DNA of 7,287 nucleotides from Bacillota bacterium (GTDB lineage: Bacteria; Bacillota; Clostridia; Oscillospirales; Oscillospiraceae). The stretch lies in contig WQUU01000065.1 in assembly GCA_009781925.1 (NCBI GenBank), positions 1 through 7,287 of the forward strand, given 5' to 3'. The number at the start of each line of letters is the position of its first letter. Within the stretch, counting starts at the first letter, position 1. The notes below the pieces were generated by a model. The model saw only the letters and a program-made list of their open reading frames with translations, was not told the DNA's origin and searched no databases. The position numbers and the translations under genes are program-made. This document shows, piece by piece, positions 1-5,974 of this stretch.

Positions 1-477
1 GGTCTTTTCGGCTACCGCAGCGAATTTCTGACCGACACCCGGGGCGAGGGCATTCTGGCCGCCGTCTTTGACAGTTACGCGCCCAAAAAGGGCGAACTGA
101 GCCGCCGGGGTACGGGCAGCCTCATCGCCTTCGAGACCGGCGAAGCGGTGGCATACGGGCTCTTTGGGGCCCAGGAGCGGGGCGCGCTGTTCATCACCCC
201 CGGCACGGCGGTGTACGCCGGCATGGTGGTGGGCGTCTCGCCGAAGTCCGAGGACATCGTGGTCAACGTCTGCAAGAAAAAGCAGCTGACCAACATGCGC
301 GCCTCCGGCAGCGACGAGGCCCTGCGCCTCACGCCGCCGAGGATTCTGAGCTTGGAGCAGTGCCTGGAGTTCATGGCGGACGACGAGCTGCTGGAGGTCA
401 CGCCCAAGAATTTAAGGCTGCGTAAGCGGATTCTGGATCACAGTTTGCGGATGAAGGCGCTCAAGGGCGGAAAATGA
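1..477 (+). CDS. typA: TypA/BipA ribosome-associated GTPase, C-terminal 158 residues (5' end outside window)
   Basis: The frame is open from base 1 and ends at TGA 475-477, so the GTPase domain and start lie upstream of the window. What remains is the EF-G-like domain V end and the TypA-specific C-terminal domain. Hallmarks seen are EFLTDTRGEGI near the start, ETGEAVAYGL, QERGALFITPGT, the very conserved VNVCKKKQLTNMRASGSDE, and the closing LRLTPPR...DDELLEVTPKNLRLRKRILD. From family knowledge, TypA is a translational GTPase that binds the 70S/30S ribosome and helps ribosome assembly and stress or low-temperature growth; the C-terminal domain contacts the ribosome near the A-site region. The end is normal, with a short basic tail after RKRILD. 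No clear terminator hairpin lies between this stop and the degV promoter, so some read-through into degV is possible. Confidence 0.95.
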   Translation, partial: GLFGYRSEFLTDTRGEGILAAVFDSYAPKKGELSRRGTGSLIAFETGEAVAYGLFGAQERGALFITPGTAVYAGMVVGVSPKSEDIVVNVCKKKQLTNMRASGSDEALRLTPPRILSLEQCLEFMADDELLEVTPKNLRLRKRILDHSLRMKALKGGK

Positions 478-533
478 TTTAACGAGACGCCCAAACTGGT
501 GTCCCGCTTTACGTCCATTTAACATTGAGTGGG

Positions 534-562
534 TTGACTTTGCGCCCGCCGCGTGATATGGT
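534..562 (+). promoter_or_regulatory. Predicted sigma-A promoter of degV with extended -10
   Basis: TTGACT (534-539) is separated by exactly 17 bp from TATGGT (557-562). The -10 is preceded by TG at 554-555, giving TGaTATGGT, an extended -10 that compensates for its 4/6 match. The predicted start near 569 leaves a leader of about 30 nt before the degV ATG. It lies wholly in the typA-degV gap and is the only good match there. This is a consensus match by eye, not a mapped promoter. Confidence 0.6.
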
Positions 563-598
563 AATCCTGAATAAAATAGCCAAAAAGGAGACCACTCC

Positions 599-1471
599 AT
601 GTCAAATTACGCGATTGTCACGGACGCGGCGTCCACCCTTCTGCGGTCGCAGTGCCGGGAACTGGATATCGTCATACTGCCCATGCGGGTGCGGGTGGGG
701 GATCAGGAATATTCCTGTGGCGCCGAGACCAACGGACTGGATATGAAAGATTTTTACAGCAAGATGCGCGACGGCGTCTCTACCGGCACGGCGGCCCTCA
801 ATATGGGCAACGTCCAAGACGGCATGCGCCCCCTGCTGGAGCAGGGGAGGGATGTGTTGCTGATCGTGTTCACCTCCGCGCTGAGCGACTCCTTTGACTA
901 CACCTGCGCGGCCGCGCAGGAGATGCGCGAGGCGTTTCCGGCGCGTACGATTGAAGTGGTGGACTCCCTCTGCGCGGATTTCGGCCAGGGCCTTTTGGTC
1001 TGCGCGGCGGCGAAAAACCGCGCAAACGGTATGGACATCCACGAAAACGCCCGCTGGATTGAACAAAACCGCCTGCACTACTGCCACTGGTTCACGGTGG
1101 ACGACCTGCGCTATCTGCGCCGGGGCGGGCGCATCTCCGCCACAACGGCGCTGGTGGGCTCCGCGCTGGGCATCAAACCGATTCTGCACGTGGACAACGA
1201 GGGTCGGCTGGTGAGCGCCGGAAAGGCCAGGGGGCGGAAAAACGCCCTCACGGAGATCGTGGAGAAGGTCGGGGAGCTGGCTGTTGAGCCGGAAAAGCAG
1301 ACAATGTTTTTGAGCCATGGGGACTGTATGGAGGACGCGGAGTTCGTGATGAACGAGATCAAGGCCCGCTACGGGGTAAAGGAATTCGTCGTCAACTACA
1401 CGAGCCCCATCTGCGGGGCGCACTCCGGGCCGGGCACCCTGGCGCTGTTCTTCGTGGGGAAGGAGCGGTAG
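599..1471 (+). CDS. DegV family fatty-acid-binding protein
   Basis: This 290-residue protein has the usual DegV length (about 280-290). The start ATG is 8 nt after AAGGAG (585-590). DegV proteins bind a fatty acid in a cleft between two alpha/beta domains. In Firmicutes some act as FakB, the subunit that presents exogenous fatty acids to the kinase FakA for phospholipid synthesis. Seen here: an N-terminal YAIVTDAAST strand-turn (residues 4-13), a VSTGTAALN segment where the family usually has a Thr-Ser-Gln-Pro ligand loop, VVDSLCADFGQG, the signature TVDDLRYLRRGGRIS, GIKPILHVDNEGRLV, and the C-terminal TSPICGAHSGPGTLALFFVG. No signal peptide or membrane segment is visible, so it should be cytoplasmic. 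No fakA homologue is in the window, so the ligand and pathway are inferred from the family only. It appears to be a single-gene unit between its own promoter and the terminator at 1607-1637. Confidence 0.93.
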   Translation: MSNYAIVTDAASTLLRSQCRELDIVILPMRVRVGDQEYSCGAETNGLDMKDFYSKMRDGVSTGTAALNMGNVQDGMRPLLEQGRDVLLIVFTSALSDSFDYTCAAAQEMREAFPARTIEVVDSLCADFGQGLLVCAAAKNRANGMDIHENARWIEQNRLHYCHWFTVDDLRYLRRGGRISATTALVGSALGIKPILHVDNEGRLVSAGKARGRKNALTEIVEKVGELAVEPEKQTMFLSHGDCMEDAEFVMNEIKARYGVKEFVVNYTSPICGAHSGPGTLALFFVGKER

Positions 1472-1482
1472 GGGGAGTTTTC

Positions 1483-1569
1483 TTACCGCTCGTGTTCCAA
1501 AACTCTATAGGCTTCCCCGTTTTTCTCCATAGTGCGGCGGGAGATGCTCAGCACATCCTCGTCCGGCAT
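1483..1569 (-). pseudogene. 28-codon remnant resembling the tail of a small antitoxin-like protein
   Basis: On the minus strand ATG (1569-1567) opens 28 codons ending at TAA (1485-1483). The peptide contains DEDVLSISRRTMEKNGEAY followed by RVLEHER. Its pattern (acidic start, ISxRxMEKNxEAYxVL helix) is reminiscent of C-terminal helices of small antitoxin-like or addiction-module proteins common in gut Firmicutes. That resemblance is from memory and is weak evidence. There is no Shine-Dalgarno sequence before the ATG, and an in-frame TAA lies shortly upstream, just before the AT-rich segment. It is therefore more likely the preserved 3' end of a deleted gene than an expressed microprotein. It could also be chance. 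Confidence 0.3.
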
Positions 1570-1606
1570 AGCAGGAGAAATACAACCTAAATTTTAATAA
1601 AAAATG

Positions 1607-1637
1607 CAGCGCAACAATTTTCTGTTGCGCTGTTTTT
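1607..1637. terminator. Bidirectional intrinsic terminator shared by degV and galU
   Basis: A perfect 10-bp stem is formed by cagcgcaaca (1607-1616) and tgttgcgctg (1623-1632), with a 6-nt loop. It is followed on the plus strand by TTTTT (1633-1637). Read on the minus strand the same stem is followed by CA and then TTTTTT (complement of 1599-1604). It can therefore end transcripts arriving from degV on the left and from the galU operon on the right. On the galU side the transcript would first run through the repeat array. Confidence 0.85.
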
Positions 1638-1737
1638 ATGAGGATAATGAAAAAGATGAAACTGCCCTTGCATCTATAGAATACCAAACAGATGTTAGGA
1701 AAACAACAAGAATCCTGTTTCAAAACCATTAAGTTTT

Positions 1738-1766
1738 TTGTAGGGGCCGATGCCCACATCGGCCCG
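1738..1766. repeat. Palindromic repeat arm (REP-like), copy 1
   Basis: The arm begins ttgtagggg (1738-1746) and contains a perfect 9-bp hairpin: gggccgatg (1744-1752), loop ccca (1753-1756), catcggccc (1757-1765). It matches base for base the left arm of the element at 6788-6860, except for one stem pair (C-G here, A-T there). Unlike that element it has no inverted partner arm: its right side runs straight into the 26-bp tandem array. It is therefore a half element. Small GC-rich hairpin repeats of this form are dispersed in many bacterial genomes and are thought to be moved by REP-associated transposases. None is encoded here. Confidence 0.8.
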
Positions 1767-1846
1767 CAGGCGAAAAAGCCCACATCGGCCCGCAGGCGAA
1801 AAAGCCCACATCGGCCCGCAGGCGAAAAAGCCCACATCGGCCCGCA
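1753..1846. repeat. 26-bp tandem array, three full units plus 16 bp
   Basis: Three identical 26-bp units occupy 1753-1778, 1779-1804 and 1805-1830, with a fourth partial copy cccacatcggcccgca at 1831-1846. Each unit is the loop and right arm of the palindromic repeat (cccacatcggcccgc) plus a linker aggcgaaaaag. The array starts inside the hairpin of the preceding arm and ends 2 nt from the galU stop codon (1849-1851). The units show no differences, which points to recent expansion. A 26-bp period is not a multiple of three, so it does not encode a repeated peptide in any one frame. It lacks the spacer diversity of a CRISPR array. Confidence 0.9.
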
Positions 1847-1848
1847 TA

Positions 1849-2727
1849 TCATTCCGCGTCCAGTCCCCTTGCCCGTTCGCGCAAATATTTCCGCAGCCAG
1901 GGGCCGATGTCCGGGGCGTCCAGAGCGTACTCGATGGTGGCCTCCAAAAAACCCTTCAGGTTACCGGTGTCGAACCTGCGGCCCTCGAAGTTGTAGGCGC
2001 ACAGCTGCTTTTTGTGGGCCAGAGTCCCCAGAGCGTCCGTGAGCTGGATCTCTCCCCCGTGGCCGGGGGGCGTGTTCTCCAGGATGTCAAAGATCTCCGG
2101 CGTGAGCACATAGCGGCCCAGAACGGCGAAGTCGGAAAAACGCTCGTCCTCCCGCGGCTTTTCATTCATGTCCAGCACCCGGTAAGTCCGCTCTTCCAGC
2201 GGTTCCACCAGGAGGGAGGAGTATTTGCAGATCAGCTCCGGGGCGACCTCCTGGGCGCCCACGGCGGAGCACTCGTGTTTTTGGGCGGCGCGGATGACCT
2301 GGCCGAGGACGGGGTTTTTCGCGCGTATGACGTCGTCGCCCAACAGTACGGCGAAGGGCTCGTCCCCGACAAAGTGCTTGGCCCGCCAGACGGCGTGACC
2401 CAGGCCCCGGGTCTCCTTCTGGCGCACGTAGAAGATGTTGGCCAGATTGGCGACGTCCCGGACAAGCTTGGCTTCCGCGTCCTTGTGATCGCGTTTGAGG
2501 CGCTCCTCCAGCTCCGGGTGATAGTCAAAGTAGTCGTCCATGGCGCTCTTGGCGCGGTTGGTGACGATCAGGATGTCCTCGATGCCGGAGGCCACGGCCT
2601 CCTCCACGATGTACTGGATGACGGGCTTGTCCAGCAGGGGGAGCATCTCCTTGGGGATGGTCTTTGTGGCGGGGAGCATCCGCGTACCCAGCCCCGCCGC
2701 CGGGATGACAGCCTTTCTGACTCTCAT
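1849..2727 (-). CDS. galU: UTP--glucose-1-phosphate uridylyltransferase
   Basis: This 292-residue enzyme has normal GalU length. It makes UDP-glucose and pyrophosphate from glucose-1-phosphate and UTP, in the cytoplasm, feeding glycolipid, teichoic acid, capsule and galactose pathways. The N-terminal nucleotidyltransferase signature is complete: GLGTRMLPATKTIPKEMLPL from residue 12, with Gly12/Gly14/Arg16 in the nucleotide loop and Lys26 after it. Further marks are LIVTNRAKSAMDDYF, LLGDDVIR (Asp131, Asp132, metal/sugar site), GGEIQLTDALG near 222-233, and FDTGNLKGFLEATIEYAL (from Asp253), containing the conserved lysine of the active site. The start ATG (2727-2725) is 6 nt after AAGGAG (complement of 2734-2739), and that ribosome site overlaps the queT stop codon. 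It is the third gene of the queH-queT-galU operon. The stop lies 2 nt from the tandem array. Confidence 0.96.
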   Translation of the reverse strand: MRVRKAVIPAAGLGTRMLPATKTIPKEMLPLLDKPVIQYIVEEAVASGIEDILIVTNRAKSAMDDYFDYHPELEERLKRDHKDAEAKLVRDVANLANIFYVRQKETRGLGHAVWRAKHFVGDEPFAVLLGDDVIRAKNPVLGQVIRAAQKHECSAVGAQEVAPELICKYSSLLVEPLEERTYRVLDMNEKPREDERFSDFAVLGRYVLTPEIFDILENTPPGHGGEIQLTDALGTLAHKKQLCAYNFEGRRFDTGNLKGFLEATIEYALDAPDIGPWLRKYLRERARGLDAE

Positions 2728-2737
2728 AATCCGCTCC

Positions 2738-3277
2738 TTATCCTAAGAATTTCAAGATCCCCGTCCTCGGCAGCAGCGTCATCGCCGGCAGCCCCAAAAC
2801 AAACATCACCGCAAACTCTCCCAGAGCGACTGTGCCACCCGCGATCAGCATACTGAGCAGAAAGGTATCAGCCAGGGGATCAACGGACATCGTGGTGGCT
2901 GCCCAGATCGCGCCCACGATCAGGCCGTTAAATAACACCGGCATCAGGCAGGCGAAAATGCGGTTGTGCCAGGAAAACACGCCCCGCTGCCGGTAGGCCC
3001 GGCCAAAATACGCCGTACACAGTCCGGCGAGCAGGGTAGCCAGCGAGCCGAAAACTACATCCAGCGCCACATTGGCCGAGGTAAACAGGTTTGAGAGCAT
3101 ACAGCCCACGTATAAGCCCCACACCGTCCAGGGCGCAAAAAAGGGCAGAATACAAAAGACTTCGGAGATACGAAACTGCACGAGCCCATAGGAGATGGGC
3201 GCGCAGGCGATGGTGAGCGCGCAGTAGAGCGCGGCGAGGACGGCGCACAGGACGAGCCGGCGGGTGGGCAATTTCAT
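2738..3277 (-). CDS. queT: QueT family ECF-transporter substrate-binding (S) subunit
   Basis: This 179-residue, very hydrophobic protein shows about five to six membrane helices. QueT proteins are the S components of energy-coupling-factor transporters, predicted to import a queuosine precursor (preQ1/preQ0 or related base). They work with shared EcfA/A'/T subunits, which are not in the window. Family marks are PISYGLVQFRISE (residues 27-39), LPFFAPWTVWGLYVGCMLSN (44-63), and DVVFGSLATLLAG (73-85), followed by FNGLIVGAIWA and a late helix. The start overlaps the queH stop as ATGA (3274-3277), which implies translational coupling; a weak AGGA lies about 9 nt before. The neighbouring queH strongly supports a queuosine role. 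The exact substrate cannot be told from sequence. Stop TAA is at 2740-2738. Confidence 0.9.
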   Translation of the reverse strand: MKLPTRRLVLCAVLAALYCALTIACAPISYGLVQFRISEVFCILPFFAPWTVWGLYVGCMLSNLFTSANVALDVVFGSLATLLAGLCTAYFGRAYRQRGVFSWHNRIFACLMPVLFNGLIVGAIWAATTMSVDPLADTFLLSMLIAGGTVALGEFAVMFVLGLPAMTLLPRTGILKFLG

Positions 3278-3888
3278 AAAATAGTTTCCTGTTGCGAGTT
3301 ATTTTTGGAATACACACAGCCGCAGGTTTTCTGCCGGTACAGCCCCAGTTCCCGAGACAACGCGATGGAGCGCGCGTAGCCGCCCGACTTCTTGAAATCC
3401 GAGCACAGCCAGCGCACGCCGTACCGCGCGCCCATCGCCGCGCCAAGGACGTTGATCCGCGCGGCGTCCTTGTGAGGGGAGACGCTCAGAGTCGTGCAGA
3501 AATAGTCAAAACCCAGTTCTTGCGCGGTTTTGGCCGTTTCCTCCAGGCGGAGGGAAAAGCAGGCGGTACAGCGCGCGCCGCCCTCCGGTTCGCCCTCCAG
3601 CCCCGCGGCGGCTTTTTGAAAATCCTCCCCCCGGTAGGGCGCCTCCAGAAGCCTGACGGGCAGCGCCAACAGTTCCAGCAGCTTTTTTTGCCACAGCAGA
3701 CGCTTAAAAAACTCCGCCTCCGGCTGGATGTTGGGGTTATAATAGAGAATCGTCACGTCAAAATGGGGGCAGAGCCGCTCCAGCGCCGCGCTGCTGCACG
3801 GCGCGCAGCAGCTGTGCAGCAGGAGGGAGGGCCGGCCCTCCAGCACGGTGATCTGTTTTTGCATGTCAAGACTGTAATTTGCCTTCAT
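3274..3888 (-). CDS. queH: Epoxyqueuosine reductase QueH
   Basis: The protein has 204 residues from ATG 3888-3886. QueH reduces epoxyqueuosine to queuosine in the wobble position of tRNAs with GUN anticodons, the last step of the pathway, replacing the unrelated B12-dependent QueG. Conserved cysteines are all present: LLLHSCCAPCSS (Cys27, Cys28, Cys31), CTAC (Cys107, Cys110) and a C-terminal CGC (Cys189, Cys191), consistent with the iron-sulfur site and redox disulfide of the family. Other marks are YYNPNIQP, FCTTLSVSPHKDA (130-142) and DFKKSGGYARSIALSRE (164-180). I chose the ATG start because MKANYSL...LEGRPSLLLHSCC fits how family members begin. An upstream in-frame TTG at 3906 lies within the promoter spacer and adds six residues unlike the family. 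No Shine-Dalgarno sequence precedes the ATG. It is first in the queH-queT-galU operon and overlaps queT by 4 nt. Confidence 0.94.
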   Translation of the reverse strand: MKANYSLDMQKQITVLEGRPSLLLHSCCAPCSSAALERLCPHFDVTILYYNPNIQPEAEFFKRLLWQKKLLELLALPVRLLEAPYRGEDFQKAAAGLEGEPEGGARCTACFSLRLEETAKTAQELGFDYFCTTLSVSPHKDAARINVLGAAMGARYGVRWLCSDFKKSGGYARSIALSRELGLYRQKTCGCVYSKNNSQQETIL

Positions 3889-3894
3889 GGGGAC

Positions 3895-3923
3895 ATTGTA
3901 GCACAAAGTAAAATATCGGACAA
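3895..3923 (-). promoter_or_regulatory. Predicted queH promoter, extended -10, implying a leaderless mRNA
   Basis: On the minus strand TTGTCC (complement of 3918-3923) lies 17 bp from TACAAT (complement of 3895-3900). TG precedes the -10 with one base between, giving TGCTACAAT. Only six bases, GTCCCC, separate TACAAT from the queH ATG, so the usual start seven bases after the -10 falls on the A of ATG at 3888. The lack of any Shine-Dalgarno sequence agrees with this. It is a match by eye and no transcript start has been measured. Confidence 0.6.
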
Positions 3924-3972
3924 GCCCCTATGCGAAAAGTCTCTGCGCAACAGTGATTTTTTGCTTGCAAAT

Positions 3973-3987
3973 TGTGTCCTAGACACA
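3973..3987. promoter_or_regulatory. Dyad (possible operator) over the -35 of the glycosyltransferase promoter
   Basis: TGTGTC (3973-3978) and GACACA (3982-3987) are perfect inverted repeats around CTA. The right half covers most of the -35 hexamer TAGACA (3980-3985). Spacing and size fit a small dimeric repressor. I do not recognise the regulator, and a chance 6-bp dyad is possible. Confidence 0.35.
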
Positions 3988-4008
3988 TTTATGGGATTGT
4001 GGTATAAT
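3980..4008 (+). promoter_or_regulatory. Predicted strong sigma-A promoter of the glycosyltransferase operon
   Basis: TAGACA (3980-3985, 5 of 6 to consensus) is followed after 17 bp by TATAAT (4003-4008, perfect). An extended -10 TG is at 4000-4001. Transcription should start near 4015. That excludes the ATG at 4010 as a start codon and leaves about 43 nt of leader before the TTG at 4058. Confidence 0.75.
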
Positions 4009-4041
4009 AATGCATCTGATTTTCCTTATACTTATGTTATC

Positions 4042-4049
4042 GAAAGGGG
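4042..4049 (+). promoter_or_regulatory. Ribosome binding site that selects the TTG start at 4058
   Basis: GAAAGGGG (4042-4049) lies 8 nt before TTG 4058-4060. The in-frame ATGs at 4010 and 4034 have no such site, and the first lies upstream of the predicted transcript start. Confidence 0.65.
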
Positions 4050-4057
4050 CGCGGGTC

Positions 4058-5962
4058 TTGCAGATCATTCCCTCTCTCATAGGCGTCATAGTGGCGCTCG
4101 CCACAATCGCATTTTTTGTGATCCGGATCCCGGCGGTGGTCAGACTGGAAGCGCCGGCGGACGACCCGGCCTCCCTCTTCTCCTTCCCCCGGCGCCGCTA
4201 CCCCATGAGGCGAAAAGATATTCTGCCGCTCCTGCTCATTGTGGCTGTTTATGCTGTTGTGGCCTTTTGGGGCCTGGGAGACAAGACGGCCCCCGAGACC
4301 TTTTACGACTTTGAGAGTAGCGGCAGTACAGTACAGCTCGAGCTCAAGGAGCCGACAGACATCTCCAACGTGATGTACTACTCCGGTCTTCGCGCCGGGG
4401 ACTATACCCTCCAGTTTTCCGCGGATGGGCAGAACTTCACGGACGTGGGCACAATGAGGCAGGAGTACGGCGATCTGTTCAAGTGGAACACGCCCGAGCT
4501 CACGTTAAATATCCCCGGTGTGCGGGTTATCCGCATCGTGGCGAATACGCAGCTGGAACTGGGGGAGCTGGCCCTCTATGACGGCGCGGGGAATCTGATT
4601 CCCACGGATCAGTTTCGCTATGACGCCGGCGCGGCAGCGCTCTTTGACGAGCAGAGCACAATTCCCCCGGAGGGGCGAACCTATTTAAACAGCACATATT
4701 TTGACGAGATCTACCACGCCCGCACCGCCTTTGAGTTCATCCGCATCGGCCAGGGGCAGCAGAACCTCTTCCCCTATGAGACCACGCACCCCCCGCTGGG
4801 CAAGCTTATCATCGCCGGCGGCATCCTGATACAGGGCATGAACCCCTTCGGCTGGCGCCTCATGGGTGTGATTTTCGGCATTCTCATGCTGCCGTTTCTC
4901 TATGTCCTGCTCAAAAACCTCTTTGGCAGCACAACGATTGCCGCCTGCGGGACGCTCATCTTCGCCTTTGACTTCATGCACTACGTCCAGACCCGCATCG
5001 CCACCATCGACACCTACGGCGTGTTTTTCATCCTCGCCATGACCTTCTTCCTGTACCGATGGCTCACAGCGGATCCGGACAATCCAAAAATCCGCTGGTG
5101 GAGGCGAAGCACGCCGCTGTTTCTCGCCGGGCTCATGTTCGGCCTCGGCGCGGCCAGCAAGTGGATCGTGATCTACGCCGGGGGCGGCGCGTTCGTCATT
5201 CTGCTGATCTACTGGATCAAGCGGGGCATTGAGCTCTGCCGCGCGGGCCGCAGAAATGACTTCCTGAAAGCCCTCTTCGCCAATCTGGTCCAGCTGTTTG
5301 TGTTCTTTATCCTCATCCCCGCCGCCATCTACTACGTGAGCTATTGGCCCTTCGGCATGGCCAACGGCCTGTCCGACGGCAGCTTGTCCGGCAGTATGCA
5401 TATGCTGCTCAACCCAAAGTATCTCAAGATCGTACTCGACAACCAGGCCTATATGTATCAGTACCACAGCACCCTGGTTGCCACGCACCCCTACTCCTCC
5501 GTATGGTGGTGGTGGCTCTTTGACTGGCGGCCCATTCTCTACTACCTCAATTATCCCACGTCCACGACGGTCTCCGCCTTCGCGGCGTTCACAAACCCCA
5601 TTCTCACCTGGGGCGGGCTCATTTGCATGGTCTTTATGGCCTACCGGATCTTTTGGAAGAAAGACGGCCGGGCTCTGTTCATCCTGATCGGCTACCTGGC
5701 CCAGCTCATCCCCTGGATGGATGTCAGCCGGATCACGTTTGCCTATCACTACTTTCCGAGCACGATCTTTTTGACCCTGGCGGTCTGCCACTTCTTCAAC
5801 ATCCTCCGGAGCGCAAGCCCCCGCTGGAAGCGCTCAGCCCTCCTTTTCACGGGGGCCTGCCTCTTCCTCTTTGTGATGTTTTATCCCAAGCTCAGCGGCG
5901 TGGCCGTGCCGCGCTGGTATGGGACGTATCTGCTCCAGTGGCTCCCGTCCTGGCCGTTTTAA
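4058..5962 (+). CDS. PMT-family (GT39-like) membrane glycosyltransferase with an inserted discoidin-like domain
   Basis: The protein has 634 residues from TTG 4058 and many membrane helices. The family takes a sugar, usually mannose, from a polyprenyl-phosphate carrier and attaches it to proteins or lipids on the outer membrane face. Order: a first helix (about 3-25), a basic linker, a second helix (about 55-74), then a soluble stretch (about 80-181) with FYDFESSG, ISNVMYYSG, YTLQFSADGQNFTDVG, GVRVIRIVAN and ELALYDGAG, which looks like an F5/8 discoidin beta-sandwich. Then comes the catalytic-type YFDEIYHARTAFEF (Asp216, Glu217), THPPLGKL (His244-Pro-Pro), HYVQTRIATIDTYGVFF (Asp318) and GAASKWIVIYAG. 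The last third has YYLNYPTST, further helices, and PRWYGTYLLQWLPSWPF at the end, as in the PMT C-terminal four-helix region. It is first in an operon with the PHP gene; its stop TAA overlaps that gene's AAGGAG. Donor and acceptor are unknown. An ArnT-like lipid-modifying role is possible but less likely given the DE, HPP and C-terminal motifs. Confidence 0.88.
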   Translation: MQIIPSLIGVIVALATIAFFVIRIPAVVRLEAPADDPASLFSFPRRRYPMRRKDILPLLLIVAVYAVVAFWGLGDKTAPETFYDFESSGSTVQLELKEPTDISNVMYYSGLRAGDYTLQFSADGQNFTDVGTMRQEYGDLFKWNTPELTLNIPGVRVIRIVANTQLELGELALYDGAGNLIPTDQFRYDAGAAALFDEQSTIPPEGRTYLNSTYFDEIYHARTAFEFIRIGQGQQNLFPYETTHPPLGKLIIAGGILIQGMNPFGWRLMGVIFGILMLPFLYVLLKNLFGSTTIAACGTLIFAFDFMHYVQTRIATIDTYGVFFILAMTFFLYRWLTADPDNPKIRWWRRSTPLFLAGLMFGLGAASKWIVIYAGGGAFVILLIYWIKRGIELCRAGRRNDFLKALFANLVQLFVFFILIPAAIYYVSYWPFGMANGLSDGSLSGSMHMLLNPKYLKIVLDNQAYMYQYHSTLVATHPYSSVWWWWLFDWRPILYYLNYPTSTTVSAFAAFTNPILTWGGLICMVFMAYRIFWKKDGRALFILIGYLAQLIPWMDVSRITFAYHYFPSTIFLTLAVCHFFNILRSASPRWKRSALLFTGACLFLFVMFYPKLSGVAVPRWYGTYLLQWLPSWPF

Positions 5963-5974
5963 GGAGACCCCTCT

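Larger units (their letters stand above)
1472..1848. other. 377-bp intergenic region between convergent degV and galU
   Basis: No intact gene is supported here. From left to right it holds a short minus-strand antitoxin-like reading frame (1483-1569), an AT-rich stretch beginning near 1570 that contains the terminator (1607-1637), a further AT-rich segment to about 1737, and then an abrupt switch to GC-rich repeat DNA at 1738-1846. The AT-rich middle differs plainly in composition from all flanking genes. It looks like eroded foreign or ancestral sequence rather than regulatory DNA, apart from the terminator. Confidence 0.7.

Noticed and set aside
602..1423. 273-codon open frame on the minus strand opposite degV
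   Set aside because: It is an antisense shadow of a clearly conserved DegV gene in GC-rich DNA; no ribosome site and no recognisable domain.
1604..1732. 42-codon plus-strand frame across the terminator (contains DETALASIEYQTDVRKTTR)
   Set aside because: Its start lies within the terminator base and it has no ribosome site or known relatives. It is slightly protein-like, so it could be a relic, but the evidence is too thin.
1753..1846. CRISPR-like short repeats
   Set aside because: The units are directly tandem with no unique spacers, no cas genes are near, and the unit derives from the palindromic repeat.
1750..2856. 368-codon open frame on the plus strand over the array, galU and part of queT
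   Set aside because: It is antisense to two well-conserved genes, starts inside the tandem array and has no family features.
3889..4010. preQ1 riboswitch before queH
   Set aside because: I could not find the C-rich loop/A-rich tail pattern of class I preQ1 aptamers on the minus strand, and the best promoter leaves no leader. A covariance-model search would settle it.
4685..5791. 368-codon open frame on the minus strand opposite the glycosyltransferase
   Set aside because: Its highly charged, low-complexity product mirrors the hydrophobic codons of the PMT gene; no start signal.
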